DNA of 64,000 bases from Phytophthora sp. 'mugwort' (lineage: Eukaryota > Oomycota > Peronosporomycetes > Peronosporales > Peronosporaceae), in the NCBI GenBank assembly GCA_033558025.1, contig JAUCEF010000014.1, positions 2,542,001 through 2,606,000 of the forward strand, given 5' to 3'. A program made the translations under genes and the position numbers. The notes beneath the pieces are model-generated. The model ran no database searches. It was given only the letters and a program-made list of their open reading frames with translations, and was not told the DNA's origin. Positions 10,791 through 21,600 of this stretch are shown piece by piece. Positions within the stretch are counted from its first letter, which is position 1; the number at the start of each line of letters is the position of its first letter.

Positions 10791-11833
10791 AGATGATTTT
10801 CTCTCTTCGTGTCAGAAAAGACGTACTGGGACGTCCGGACGGTTGACAGTGTGATCTGATCTACACTTGCGCTCTGTGATTTTAGCATGCCGTTTTAACA
10901 TAGCCGTTATTGATTTCCGATTAATGTAAGTGCAATAATTTACGGTTGCTGTGCGTGCTGCAATATCATAACCTATTTACGAAATGCAATTTCATTAATT
11001 CCATTATTGAAAATGCCGCATTTGGCAACCCTGACTACTACTATATGACGAGGCGATGGCATAATGTTGGTTGCGGGTAATAATGGCGCCGGCTACAGGT
11101 AGTTGTTTATTAGACTATTGCGTTACACGAATATTTTATGGTAAAAGACTCCGGCCAACGCGTACTCTGAATGCTATGTGATAAAGGATTTCACATACCG
11201 TAATCCGCCCTGTCAAAAGTGTCACTCTATATACACAGAGGTTAGGTATCTGGGACGCTTCGCCGAGACCACGATATGCACGAACTTAATGGTAACAATT
11301 CGGTTGTCTAAAAGCACACACTGCGTGGCACACACCCATTGTCGAAGTGACCAGGCGCGGTGAACGCGCGCCAGTGTCTCGCAGGTGAGGGCGCGCGCAA
11401 AGCTCAGCTCTGGCATACAGCTTCATCGACCTACTGAGATGGTGCTCTGGAAGGTTCCTCCCACGCGGCGCAGCGCTGATATTGACTGACTTTGTGGACT
11501 CGTTCAATTGGAATAGTAGGAAACGGTGCGTGTATTGACTTGTTTGGTCACAGCATTGCTAGAACCTATTTTTCGCTACCGTACCTAGCTTTAGCTGCCG
11601 CTATTAGCAGAGGAAGCAGACGAGTAGAGACTGATAGCATCGTCGCTAGAATCGACGGAATCAGGTGTAGTACTCTTGCCAACGTGCAATCTCCGAATTG
11701 TGTCCACGACTGCACCGAAGTCAGTTGGTGTCACGCCGCTACCTTCAAGGCCCGGACGTGCGTTCGTTGAGGAGGCCAGTTTCTCGAAAGCCGCTGATGA
11801 TTGTAGTCGGCGTCAGCGCGCTCCAGACATCTG
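10791..11833. other. Spacer, no gene recognised
   Basis: AT-rich, with a diverged copy of the hAT-associated repeat at 11012-11036. Short frames at 11222-11507 and 11492-11770 resemble nothing I know and overlap on opposite strands. Confidence 0.4.
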
Positions 11834-12244
11834 CTATCCATGCAATGACGTGTCGCCGTTTTTTTGAGCATTCAACTCGAAGTTGGTTTTATACTTGGTG
11901 TTGCTTCCGTTGGCGTGGCAACAGAGCTGCCTGCTTGCCGCATCAGAATCCGTGCCCGAGCTGTTTGAACTCGAATTGCACTGTGAACTCCACTCGCGAA
12001 CGACGGTATCTGTCGCGGAAGCCGACGAGCCCTGACTCCAGGAGACTCCTTTAGATTGAGACCCGGCACTATCAGGAGTCATGCGAGGAACTACGCCGTG
12101 CATGATCGCAGCTGCCATACGCATCGCAAATTCCAATAGACGATTTTGCTCTTTTGCCGTCTGTTTGATCGTTTGCTGCCGCAGATATTCTTCAATCTGC
12201 GCTTGCAAGTTACTCACCCAGTGTTTTCGTCGAATATGCTTCAT
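11834..12244 (-). CDS. Unrecognised 136-codon ORF
   Basis: Minus-strand frame encoding a basic, Gln-rich N-terminal part ('AQIEEYLRQQTIKQTAKEQ', predicted helical) and a Ser/Asn-rich low-complexity C-terminal part. I do not recognise it. The helical head could be the tail of a degraded transposon protein, since all neighbours are transposon remnants. Probability of being a real gene is low. Confidence 0.2.
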   Translation of the reverse strand: MKHIRRKHWVSNLQAQIEEYLRQQTIKQTAKEQNRLLEFAMRMAAAIMHGVVPRMTPDSAGSQSKGVSWSQGSSASATDTVVREWSSQCNSSSNSSGTDSDAASRQLCCHANGSNTKYKTNFELNAQKNGDTSLHG

Positions 12245-12529
12245 CGGCTTGTTCCCCGCGGTGACTGCCGGCTGGCAGACATACGTGTATCATGGCGAGA
12301 CCTTGGCGAGTACAAAGCTAATTGAACCTGCGTACTGAACGACCATCCATCATGATGCCAAAGCGAGGGGGTAGCTCCCGTGCGGTCGCACGCTCGACAG
12401 CTCGCATCACTCCGTCCATACCCTGTCGAAGGGTTTCTTGGGGATGGGATCCAAATTCGAGTACCTAATTTTATGTATCCATCCACAATTTAGCATAGGT
12501 TAATTGTAATACTTAGTAAAATAAAATAA

Positions 12530-12937
12530 ACTCAAGTACAAAATGCAGAACGCAAGAGGGAGATTGGACTGGATTGTCCAGTTCATCCACCTGTACAGAT
12601 TCTGGGAGGAGTGGCGGACGAAGGTAACGAGGGAGCCCGTCTCGGCTGTCATTGCGTCGAGCATGGCGTGCTCGTAGTCCGGATGCTCACGACTCACGTG
12701 CTGCATCAGGTTCGAATAGCCATTTCGGTTGGTCTGCTTCCGGACCGTGCCGCATCGACAGCGAAAGTACTCGGGAATAGTCTCGTCGTACTCGTTGCGG
12801 CACGGCCTGAAGAAGAAGCCCGAGATCTGGGCTTGGTAAAGCGTGGGCGATCGGCTGTGGCCATTGTCGTAGTTGGATGGAGGTTGAGTTGGGAGTGTAG
12901 AAAGGAAAATAGAAAGTAAGTGAAGAAAAAGAAGCAT
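12530..12937 (-). pseudogene. hAT transposase N-terminal (BED finger) fragment
   Basis: The minus-strand frame contains 'YFRCRCGTVRKQTNRNGYSN' followed by 'LMQHVSREHPDYEHAM'. This is a BED-type finger with two cysteines and two histidines in proper order, then the linker 'LYRWMNWTIQSNLPLAFC' seen in the other copies here. The frame runs out into AT-rich sequence. Only the DNA-binding head remains. Confidence 0.6.
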
Positions 12938-12987
12938 GTCTTAAGTTGTGAATGGTTGGTTCTGATAGATTGGTGGTTGCCAGGCGA

Positions 12988-13108
12988 ATAAGTTTTGAGG
13001 ATTTAAATACATAATTATATTTTTACAGATGTAAAATTAGTTGTTGTATAAGTTTTGAGGATTTAAATACATAATTATATTTTTACAGATGTAAAATTAG
13101 TTGTTGTA
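12988..13108. repeat. Perfect 60-bp tandem duplication
   Basis: Two identical 60-bp units in AT-rich sequence, each containing AGTTTTGAGGATTTAAATAC and ending TAGTTGTTGTA. No mismatch is visible, so the duplication is recent or an assembly artefact. Confidence 0.9.
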
Positions 13109-13419
13109 GGTCAGCTCAGACCCCGAGAAATAAGTAATCTCATCAGTATTTATTTAAATAATGTTATGGGCAATGCCATATTCGGAGGCCCTGAGCTCAG
13201 CAATGTCATCGTCATCCATTGGGAGAAATTCGGCTTTCCGAAAATAGATCTCGACCATTCGATACGTGGAGCTCCATCGGGACTTCTGCCGAATCATCGG
13301 TCGCAACGACGTTTTAAATCTGAAGTTCATTACATAAATACAAGCATATTATTTAAGTCACATTCGACGAAGCATAAGACAACACCACACCGGAGAACGG
13401 CAACGTAGTTTAACGTCTT

Positions 13420-14160
13420 CAGTGCGCATAACGTCTGAATCTGAACCGAACTGCTTCGTACTTTTGTAAATACGCCTGAGCGGCAAGATTGAGGTGGTGA
13501 ATAGCGCAGGTAACCACCATCGGGGTGCCCATGTTGGTCGCCAACCGCCTGTTCACGGCGCACTTATCGCCTACAAGAAAAGACAATTAATTAAGGTTTA
13601 GCGTAGCCACGCTGTAGCATTGTGGCAGGAAGGTCTCGTGCGTGAGGGTGCGGTGGCCCTCATCAGTATCGTTTATGAGTGGGAGGAGCACTGAGAGCAG
13701 TGGTTGCCTCACCACTCCGCCTACTTCATAGCAGGCAAAACCGCTAAGAAGTGCTCGGAGTCGTGCGACTACCCATCGACAATGAGACTAAAGTGGTCAG
13801 ATATCTCCTCTCTGGTCTTGGTCTCTCAACAACATGACACCTTCCATTGTTCCACCGGCGTCTCCATAGATAGGATGTAATGCAAGCCATACATGTTGTT
13901 GGCCCGCTATCGAATCCATGCCTGCAAGGTGATGCGGCCAGTGTCAGCCTCGCGCATAACGTCCAGGGTATTCAGGATGCTCTCTCTGTACGTGCGGGAC
14001 GAGGTTGCTGAAACCGCTGCGTGGGGGTTGAAGACACACTGTGACGCACCGACAGCGACAGAGGCCTTCTACCGTCTCGTCAAAGCGTCGATGACGGCTG
14101 AGAAGTAGAAGATGGATACCAGAACGTAGAAAGCTTAAGTGGCCATGCGACGGATTCCAT
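13420..14160 (-). pseudogene. hAT transposase, fourth copy, broken
   Basis: From high to low coordinates: a degenerate BED finger ('GLCRCRCVTVC...SNLVPHVQREHPEYPG') near 13970-14110, the 'HFSLIVDG' segment near 13775-13800, then 'FLVGDKCAVNRRLA' and 'NMGTPMV' near 13500-13590. Many stops and frameshifts. Same family as the copies at 0.1 and 8.8 kb. Confidence 0.55.
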
Positions 14161-14249
14161 AATGGGTGCATTACGTGAGAGGTTCCTTCAACGCTGACAC
14201 AAGAGTCTCGCAATAACCTTCGCAATTGTATATATAAATCATCATGCAA

Positions 14250-15167
14250 TAATGAACGGGCCGCTAATTTATCCGTAAATCAGTGGTTTTCACTGATAAC
14301 TGTTAAATCGGTTTGAAGCACCGACTCACTGATTGTAAGGTATTAGTACTACTTGGCTGAATGGACAATGCATATTCCAAGCGTGTTTGCAGCTAGCGGG
14401 GTGCGCTTACGCTGCTACTGCCTGGTATTCTTTAAGCCCCATTCCATGTTCACCATTCGTTATGGCATCAGCGCCTAGAACTTCAAGGAGGAAACAACCA
14501 GCCCGCAAATGCCGAAAGACGTCGACATGTTGGCGATGCCACCTTTCATTAGTGCATACTAAGCTAAAATGTAACCGCCTTCGCAAGCCCCGCTCGATGT
14601 GCAAAAGAACGAGTGAAGCTAGCGAGCTCTCTAAGCAGCAATGTACACTCCTTCAAGAGGAACTTGGACAAGGTAGGTGGTGGAAAGCAGAGGAGAAGGA
14701 AAGGGCGAGGATGAGGACGGGGCGAACATGCGGTCATGGAGAATGTTCAGTTCGGTCTCATACAACTTCCGTATCTTCCATGTTTGAGGCTGCGCGAACT
14801 ACGTTTGGGATACAGGGTTGAACAGTCGAGAGTTGAACTTTATTAAGTATCGTTAACCTTCGCTTATTTAATAGGTGTGGAAAGTTTTGGTAGTTAGTAA
14901 TATTCACAGAGCATTAATTATAATTTTGTAGCTGGAATACTATTATAAGTTACGAACGCTGTTATCATCATTCGAACCAGCGAAAATCACTGATTTATGA
15001 AAATTCCTTTAATTTTATCAGTAGTTTATCACAGATATTTGCAAAATTTCCTTGTTCCAAATGCCAGTAATTAGCGATTTCTAAAGTGTACGCAGAGCCG
15101 TCATGAGGCGGTTTCTTCTTCGCCTTCTGACGGATTTCTGAATTGTTAATGGGCGACAACCTCACGA
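14250..15167. other. AT-rich spacer, no supported gene
   Basis: A 144-codon plus-strand frame (14387-14821) is rich in Arg, Lys and Ser and has no recognisable domain. The remainder is AT-rich. Confidence 0.4.
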
Positions 15168-16090
15168 TCAATTCCGCCCATGTTCAAGTTTGGCTAGAAT
15201 TCGCAATAACTCCCTAACTAACGGATTCCCCCGGATAAAAGAGCTCACCCGGATAGCCCACTGGACGGATGGATTCATGGCTCGGTACGGGCTTTCCCCC
15301 GCGGCACGACGAACCTTACCGTGCTCGATGATGAAGAGCTCGCGGATCGGACAGTTAGCTACATCAGCTTTCTGATTACCAAGAGGCCGCAGATGAATTT
15401 GTCTCAGACGGTTTTGATGGATGAAACGGCTCTGTACTTTGAGGACCCAAAGCGGCAGACAGTCGACGTTACGGGTACTCGACATGTTGTGCTCAAGAGC
15501 ACCGGCTTCACCAGCATGCGTGTGACTGTTGTCCTTGCGGTTAGCGCCCTTTGCAAGAAGCTTAGCCGCTAGTGATTTGGAAGGGGCCAAGAAGGAGAGG
15601 AATGTGTTCAAAGTCGGCTCTGGGTGGGTGATGTGTCGGGAGAAGGCGTGGGTCTACATCGACTTGCTCGCCAAGTGGGTTGACGTGGTGTTTCCACCAC
15701 TAATAGACTACTGCAGCGGAAAAGTCCTTGTCTGGAACTCTATGAGTGCCCACATTTCGAAGGTTACGAAGGCCAAGTGCGTGGAGGAAAAGGTGGGCAC
15801 GTGCGTGATTCCAGGCAGCTTAACACCGTATCTGCAAGTAGGATATATTGGGATCTATAGCTCGTTCAAGGCCAAGCTTTCAGAGTTCATCAATGTCTGA
15901 AGCTATTCGACGACGAGGCGGGAACCCCCGCCCGTCTTCAGTCAAGCGCGTGGCGTCGTGGGTGCGGCGTGCGTGGGAGGTTGTACCTGACTCAGTGGTC
16001 AGCAAGTCTGTTGGTGCTGCGGGGGTTTTGAGTGATGAAACGCACTGGCACATCGCTGTCACGATTTATACGGTGAGTTATTTCGTTTGA
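15168..16090 (+). pseudogene. Pogo-like DDE transposase, broken
   Basis: Second pogo-type remnant. 'VLMDETALYFEDPKRQTVDV' and 'GTRHVVLKSTG' carry the first catalytic Asp. After a frameshift near 15555 the frame gives 'KAWVYIDLLAKWVDVVFPP', 'VLVWNSMSAHIS' and 'VIPGSLTPYLQVGYIG'. After another, it gives 'RRGGNPRPSSVKRVASWV'. By comparison with the family as I know it, the positions normally held by Asp in 'VWDSM' and 'QAGD' are Asn and Tyr here. The core would be inactive even without the frameshifts. Confidence 0.65.
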
Positions 16091-16542
16091 ATGTCGCTCG
16101 CGTGTCTACGGTAAACATTATTAATACAATGTACGTGAGCCATACAGGATCCGGGCCACGTGCCAGTGCCTAGCTCAGGATCCGTTCACGCTAGGTGTGC
16201 CCGTAGTGCATAATCCACCCAAAACTATACACACGCCGTCCGTCTTTAGGTTTAGGACAGCTCTCGCGAGGGTGGTCTCTCGAAGTCATGACTAGAACTC
16301 CGCGTCAGTTTGTAGTTTATTTTCCAGATTCAATCTACATCAAATCTCCACACGATCCTACGGTGTCTGATGTTGCTCCTACACCATGACTGAGACTTTG
16401 TTGAGTAAACTAGACGTTGGTTGAAGATGGAGGGAGATCAATTGCCCGAAGCTTTTGGTGTTGTTGAAGTGAGGGGGCGATGATCAGTGCAAATGCTGTT
16501 GAGCCGCTCATTTCCAAACTCACCCCGCCCCCGAGAAGTCAC

Positions 16543-17800
16543 CATGGTTGCATCTCAATCCGCCAGAACCCGCACCTCCGCGGCGCCCACTATCACTCCC
16601 GAGCACATCCTGCAGAGCCTCGCCACGCTGCGCCGAATTAACGATGACCGCATCTCCGATAGAGCCGCAGTGCAGTTCGTACAGCGAGACGATTCTGACC
16701 ACAAGGTAGACATGCCTTCCCCCGGTCTACCACTCGTATCTGAACTCGGACACCGACAGCGTGCTAACGATGACCAACTTCGGTCCGGCGGAGTTCGAGC
16801 GGCTGTGGACGCTGGTACGCGACCATGTGGCCATCAACTGGAAGACGGGGCGGGGCAAGATGTGCTCCTACAGCGGCAAGGACGTGCTAATTATGTTCTT
16901 GCCCGTGCTGAAGAACTGCGGCAAGTGGGGCATCATCGCAGCGGTGTTTCGCGTGAAGGCCCCTTCCTTCCAGAAAATGGTAGCCAAGTTCACTGCCGTT
17001 GTACCCCCCTTCTTGTACGAGCATTTGATCGCCTCTGCGCTCGAGAAGTACTCCATGAAGAAGCTGGTGCTCAATGGACAGGCCTTCGTGAACTTTCCGT
17101 CGTTCGCTACGAATCCGACGTAACCTTTAAGCACATAAACATGCTGGCCGGGCGTATGCAAGAAAGGGCGCTTTACTACAGTCGGAAGCACCACCTCCAC
17201 GGCTACAGGGTGGAAATATCGGTTTTACCAAATGGCCAAGCCGTGAACTGCACGCGCACTACCTGGAAATAAAGCAGACATCCAAATATTTCGAAACAAC
17301 GGCGAGTTCCACGTGCAAGCTCTCCGTAAGGCCGAGGAGGACAGCGATATTGAGGATGAAGGTCGGTTGCTATCTCAGTATCCAACGATTTGGGCCGTCC
17401 TTGCTGACAAATGGATATTAAGTGTTGTCTCGGGACTTTCGCGCGGTCACGCCTTACAAGCGTTCCCCACTGCAGCCGCTCACCCTGGAGCAGGTTGCTA
17501 CTAATGAGCGCATTGCTCACGACCGCATTCTGGTTGAAAACTATTTGGGCGTCTCTGCACGTTGTGGGCAATCTGTGCAGATAAGTATCGATGGGAGTAG
17601 GACAGTTACGACACCTACTTTCAAGCATGTGTGGTGCTTACGAACTTTCACATTCGCGCTAACCCTCTTCGTCGTGAAGATGGTGAAGACTACGCTCGCT
17701 ACTTACAACGCCTGCGTGATATCGAAAAGAGCATCCGGGCCGAGCCTAACGAGATCCAGCGTCGTTACCGCGAGAATCGCCAAAACCGCATCAACACGCT
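16543..17800 (+). pseudogene. PIF/Harbinger-type transposase, broken
   Basis: An in-frame Met at 16543 opens a Ser/Thr-rich head. After a frameshift near 16700 the 16761-17123 frame gives 'NFGPAEFERLWTLVRDHV' and 'DVLIMFLPVLKNCGKWG'. Next come 'DVTFKHINMLAGRMQERALY' and 'HHLHGYRVEISVLPNGQAVN', typical of the Harbinger DDE domain. Later pieces include 'DKWILSVV', 'RDFRAVTPYKRSP', 'TNERIAHDRILVENY' and 'VVLTNFHIRANPLRREDGED'. At least three frame changes. No terminal repeats identified. Confidence 0.65.
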
Positions 17801-18217
17801 GTTTGCAGCCATCACGAGCGCGCTGTTGGTTCTGCTCGCACCCCAACGGGCACTCCCCGTGAAGCGTCTGATGGTGGCGCTCTTGCTCGTCGTCGAGCTC
17901 GTCTTCGTTTGGAGGTCACGCCCTTGCCTACCCCGCGCGCGGATATCTTCTCGCACTCGGACGTCACTGATCTCTCCGACAACCCGCTTACGGGATGATA
18001 TTGCAGGCAATGTCAGTCCTGCTGCTAGCAGGACTCAGCAACTTTGCATAGATGTAGCTATCGGCGAGGTGGTTGAGTGATCTCCTGGCAACAATCTACA
18101 CTTGCATTTATCTCAAGTGTTTGATACTCAGTACAGCAGTTTATCAGTTTGCTTGCACGTTAGGATTGCAAAGAGGCATTGTTTGGCTGCTTCCACTTCG
18201 CAAAGTTGCTCACAAAC

Positions 18218-18274
18218 TGAAATGAAGTTCTACTGAATCCAAATATTATTTGGGTTCAGTAGAACTCCATTTCA
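18218..18274. repeat. 27-bp hairpin, possible MITE or snap-back end
   Basis: Inverted repeat with 27-bp arms (two mismatches) and a 3-nt ATT loop. Arms 18218-18244 and 18248-18274 share TTCTACTGAA/TTCAGTAGAA cores. It lies between the Harbinger remnant and the first intact gene. Confidence 0.8.
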
Positions 18275-18602
18275 GGACATTATATTATGTCCATCCGGTG
18301 GATGCGCGAAAGACCGTACTTTTACAGGATCATTTCTATAGTACCGATGGATGCGCGATTTCTCAAAACCGATCGCTCGAGGTGTATCCATCTAAAATCG
18401 TCTATATCAGGATATACGGAAACAGAATATGCTGACATACAATGTTCAAGATCTACTGTAAATAAAGCATGACCCATATAAACACCAGCTGGATTTTGCC
18501 GACTAGTTTTCAAGCTAAGTGCGAGACAACTCAGATTCCGCATTCCGCATTGAGGAGTACAAACGGCAAGCGTGCATCAACCGCCCGTGCGCTACAAGCA
18601 AG

Positions 18603-21600
18603 ATGGAGGACACACAAGAGGAGGACACGACGGCCAAGACGGGAGCGGAGGCGATGCCGCAAGTTGGAGAAGAAGAAAGGTCCCTTGTGGCCACGGAGGC
18701 GGAACAGACGCCTAAGGTAAATCTACACTAGTGCGGAATAGGAGTAATGGTCAATACATTTTGTCGACTAACGTTCTTTACGTATCTAGCGATGGAAGGA
18801 GGCAGTCGCGCGCGCCGTGCATATAATCGCGGAGGAGCGACGACTACAATCCATCGACGTCGGCAAGTTCGCGTCCTTCGCAGATGTGGTGCAGGCGGCA
18901 GCGGCCTTCGACCACGACGGCCACATCCACATGGACTTTGATGAGGACGACGAAAAATACGACATCTCGGGGCTGCAAGAGCAGGCCAAGCAGCGCGAGG
19001 ACGAATCCTTACGCACCACACGACAGAGCAGCCGAGCCGACTACGACATCCCCACAATGACGATCTGCATCATGATCGTCGGCACCCACGGCGACGTACA
19101 GCCGTTCGTGGCCATCGCGAAGAGGCTCATCCACGACGGTCATCGCGTAAGGCTGTCAACCCACGCAATGTACAGAGACTTCGTGATGAGCCATGGCGTC
19201 GAGTTCTACCCGCTGGCAGGAGACCCCAAGGAGCTGTCAGCTTACATGGTCAAGACGGGCGGTCACTTGATTCCTCTAAATTTCGAAGCGATCCAGAAGG
19301 ATGTGCCACGAAACATGCAGATGATCGAGGAGATCCTGTACTCAACGTGGCCAGCGGTGTCAGAAGCAGACCCCGATGGTGGAGGTCCCGGCATCCCAGG
19401 CAAACCTTTTCGAGCGCAAGCCATCATCTCGAATCCCGTCACGTACGGTCACATTCATGTGGCAGAACGTCTGGGTGTACCACTTCATATTATGTTCCCG
19501 CAACCATGGGTACCTACGACGGCATTCCCACATCCACTGTCCAACATGCCGTACACGGGTAAACCCAAGAAGGTAAACTACATGTCGTACAAGTTGATCG
19601 ACCTGCTTATGTGGCAGGGTACAGAAGGAATGGTGAACGCATTCCGCAGAGACAAATTGCAGCTGTCCAAGATCCGCAAGGGAGACGGCGGTCGCGATAT
19701 TCTGCTGGACCTGGCAATTCCGCATGCTTTTATGTGGAGTCCTCGACTCGTGCCGAAACCGAACGACTGGGGTAAAATTTATGATGTCATTGGGACAGTT
19801 ACGCTAGAAGGCCCAAGCTCTTCATACACGCCTTCACCTAATCTCGAGGCTTTCCTAGGTGATGATGCTGGACCAATTTTCGTGGGCTTCGGATCTATGA
19901 TCCTTCACGACCCAAAGGGTGTTACCAACATGATCATTGAAGCTGCAGAGCAGGCACATGTTCGGGTGCTGATCCAATCGAGCTGGAGTGATATGGCAGG
20001 AGATTTGACGATCCCAGATAACATTTTCTTCCTTGGAAGCTGTCCGCACGACTGGCTTATGCCGCGTGTGTCGGCAGTAGTGCATCACGGTGGAGCAGGC
20101 ACTACAGCAGCAGGGCTGCTTGCAGGTAAGCCCACATTCATCGTACCGTTCTTTGGTGACCAGCCCTTCTGGGGTCGTGCCGTTTCGGATGCTGGTGTTG
20201 GCGTGGAACCTTGTCCAATTTCCCAGTTGACAACCGAAAAACTCCGCGTTGCATTCGAGGCCCTGGAGAGTCCACAACTTCGTGCACGTGCGATGGCAAT
20301 GCGCGACCTTATGCGGCAAGAAGATGGAGCCGGTGAAGCTGTGAGGTGCTTTTACCGCAACTTGCCTCTACACCACATGCGTTGTGACTTGGACTGTGGA
20401 CGAGCTGCAACGATGTGGAGCCAGAAGGACAAAATTCGTATGTGTGATGAATGCGAGTTTGTAGTGACGTCGCGCCCTGAAAACTCGCCGAAAGATATTG
20501 TGGAGTATAATTTTGTGGACTACTCAGCGCGTGGCCCGGGGAATGTTCTTGAGGGTGCATCTGCTGGAGTGGGCGCATTCGCTCATGTGTTTGGGTCAGG
20601 GTTTAAGGATGTGATTGTCAAGCCTGCGCAAGGGTATCGTGAAGAGGGTGCGAAGGGCGCTGTCATTGGGCTAGTTAAGGGCCTGGGCGGCTTGTTGATC
20701 AGTCCGCTGGTGGGTACGGTGGTGTTTGCGGACCATGTCGCTACCGGTGCCTACAATAATATTCGTGGAGATGAAGACAAGAAGAAGGGCTCGCTTATTG
20801 CGGATAACAAGAAGTTGCTGAATGCCATTGGCTTCAAGACTCGCAACAACGTTCACAACGGCTCCATGAGTGCAGATGAAGTGGTTGACGGAAATGACCT
20901 GCTGTCTACGCAAATCGCTATTCAGATGACACCTGAGGAAAAGAGCAAGCTTGAAGGTAGATTCAACGCGCTCATGAAACAACGCAAATTGGACAGACAA
21001 ACATCATTCAAACTCGCGAAGAATAGTTTGCCGGACTCAGTGTCCAGCGAAAGCACAGAGGATGCTGCAACTATTACTGTAAATGTCGATGAGGCCACTT
21101 CCAACGGCAGCGATTCATTTAATATTGCTTTTGGTAATGGCGGGAAGGTTGGCAAGGCACTGCACGAAACTGAGGTCGAAGAGATGGAGGCTAAGGCTCG
21201 TGAGGAAGAAGAAACACAAAAGAAGCGCCTGGAGAGCCTGAACTGTCAGCCGCTGCCGAAGATGAATATTTGCATGATGACAACCGGCAGCTGGGAAGAA
21301 AGCGTTCAGCAATACGTTGCAATCGGACTGCGACTTAAAGCAGATGGCCACTGTGTGCGAATCGCAACAAATAGTGGCCACCGAGATCGCATTGTCAGTG
21401 TTGGTCTAGATTTCTACCCACTTGGAGGTAGTGCGATCACGACTGGAACCTTTCTACAATATCTGAACCAGCGAACCCAGGACCAGCCGCGCCACAAATC
21501 TCGCCTGCTCAATTTTGCTCAGACCAAATTGAACCACCGGCGCGAGTCATTTCCGGAAGTAGATGACCTGCGCCAGCTCGTATTCTCGCTTTGGCCAGCG

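Noticed and set aside
18817..18819. GTG as start of glucosyltransferase copy A
   Set aside because: An upstream 38-codon exon with ATG and consensus splice sites explains the N-terminus.
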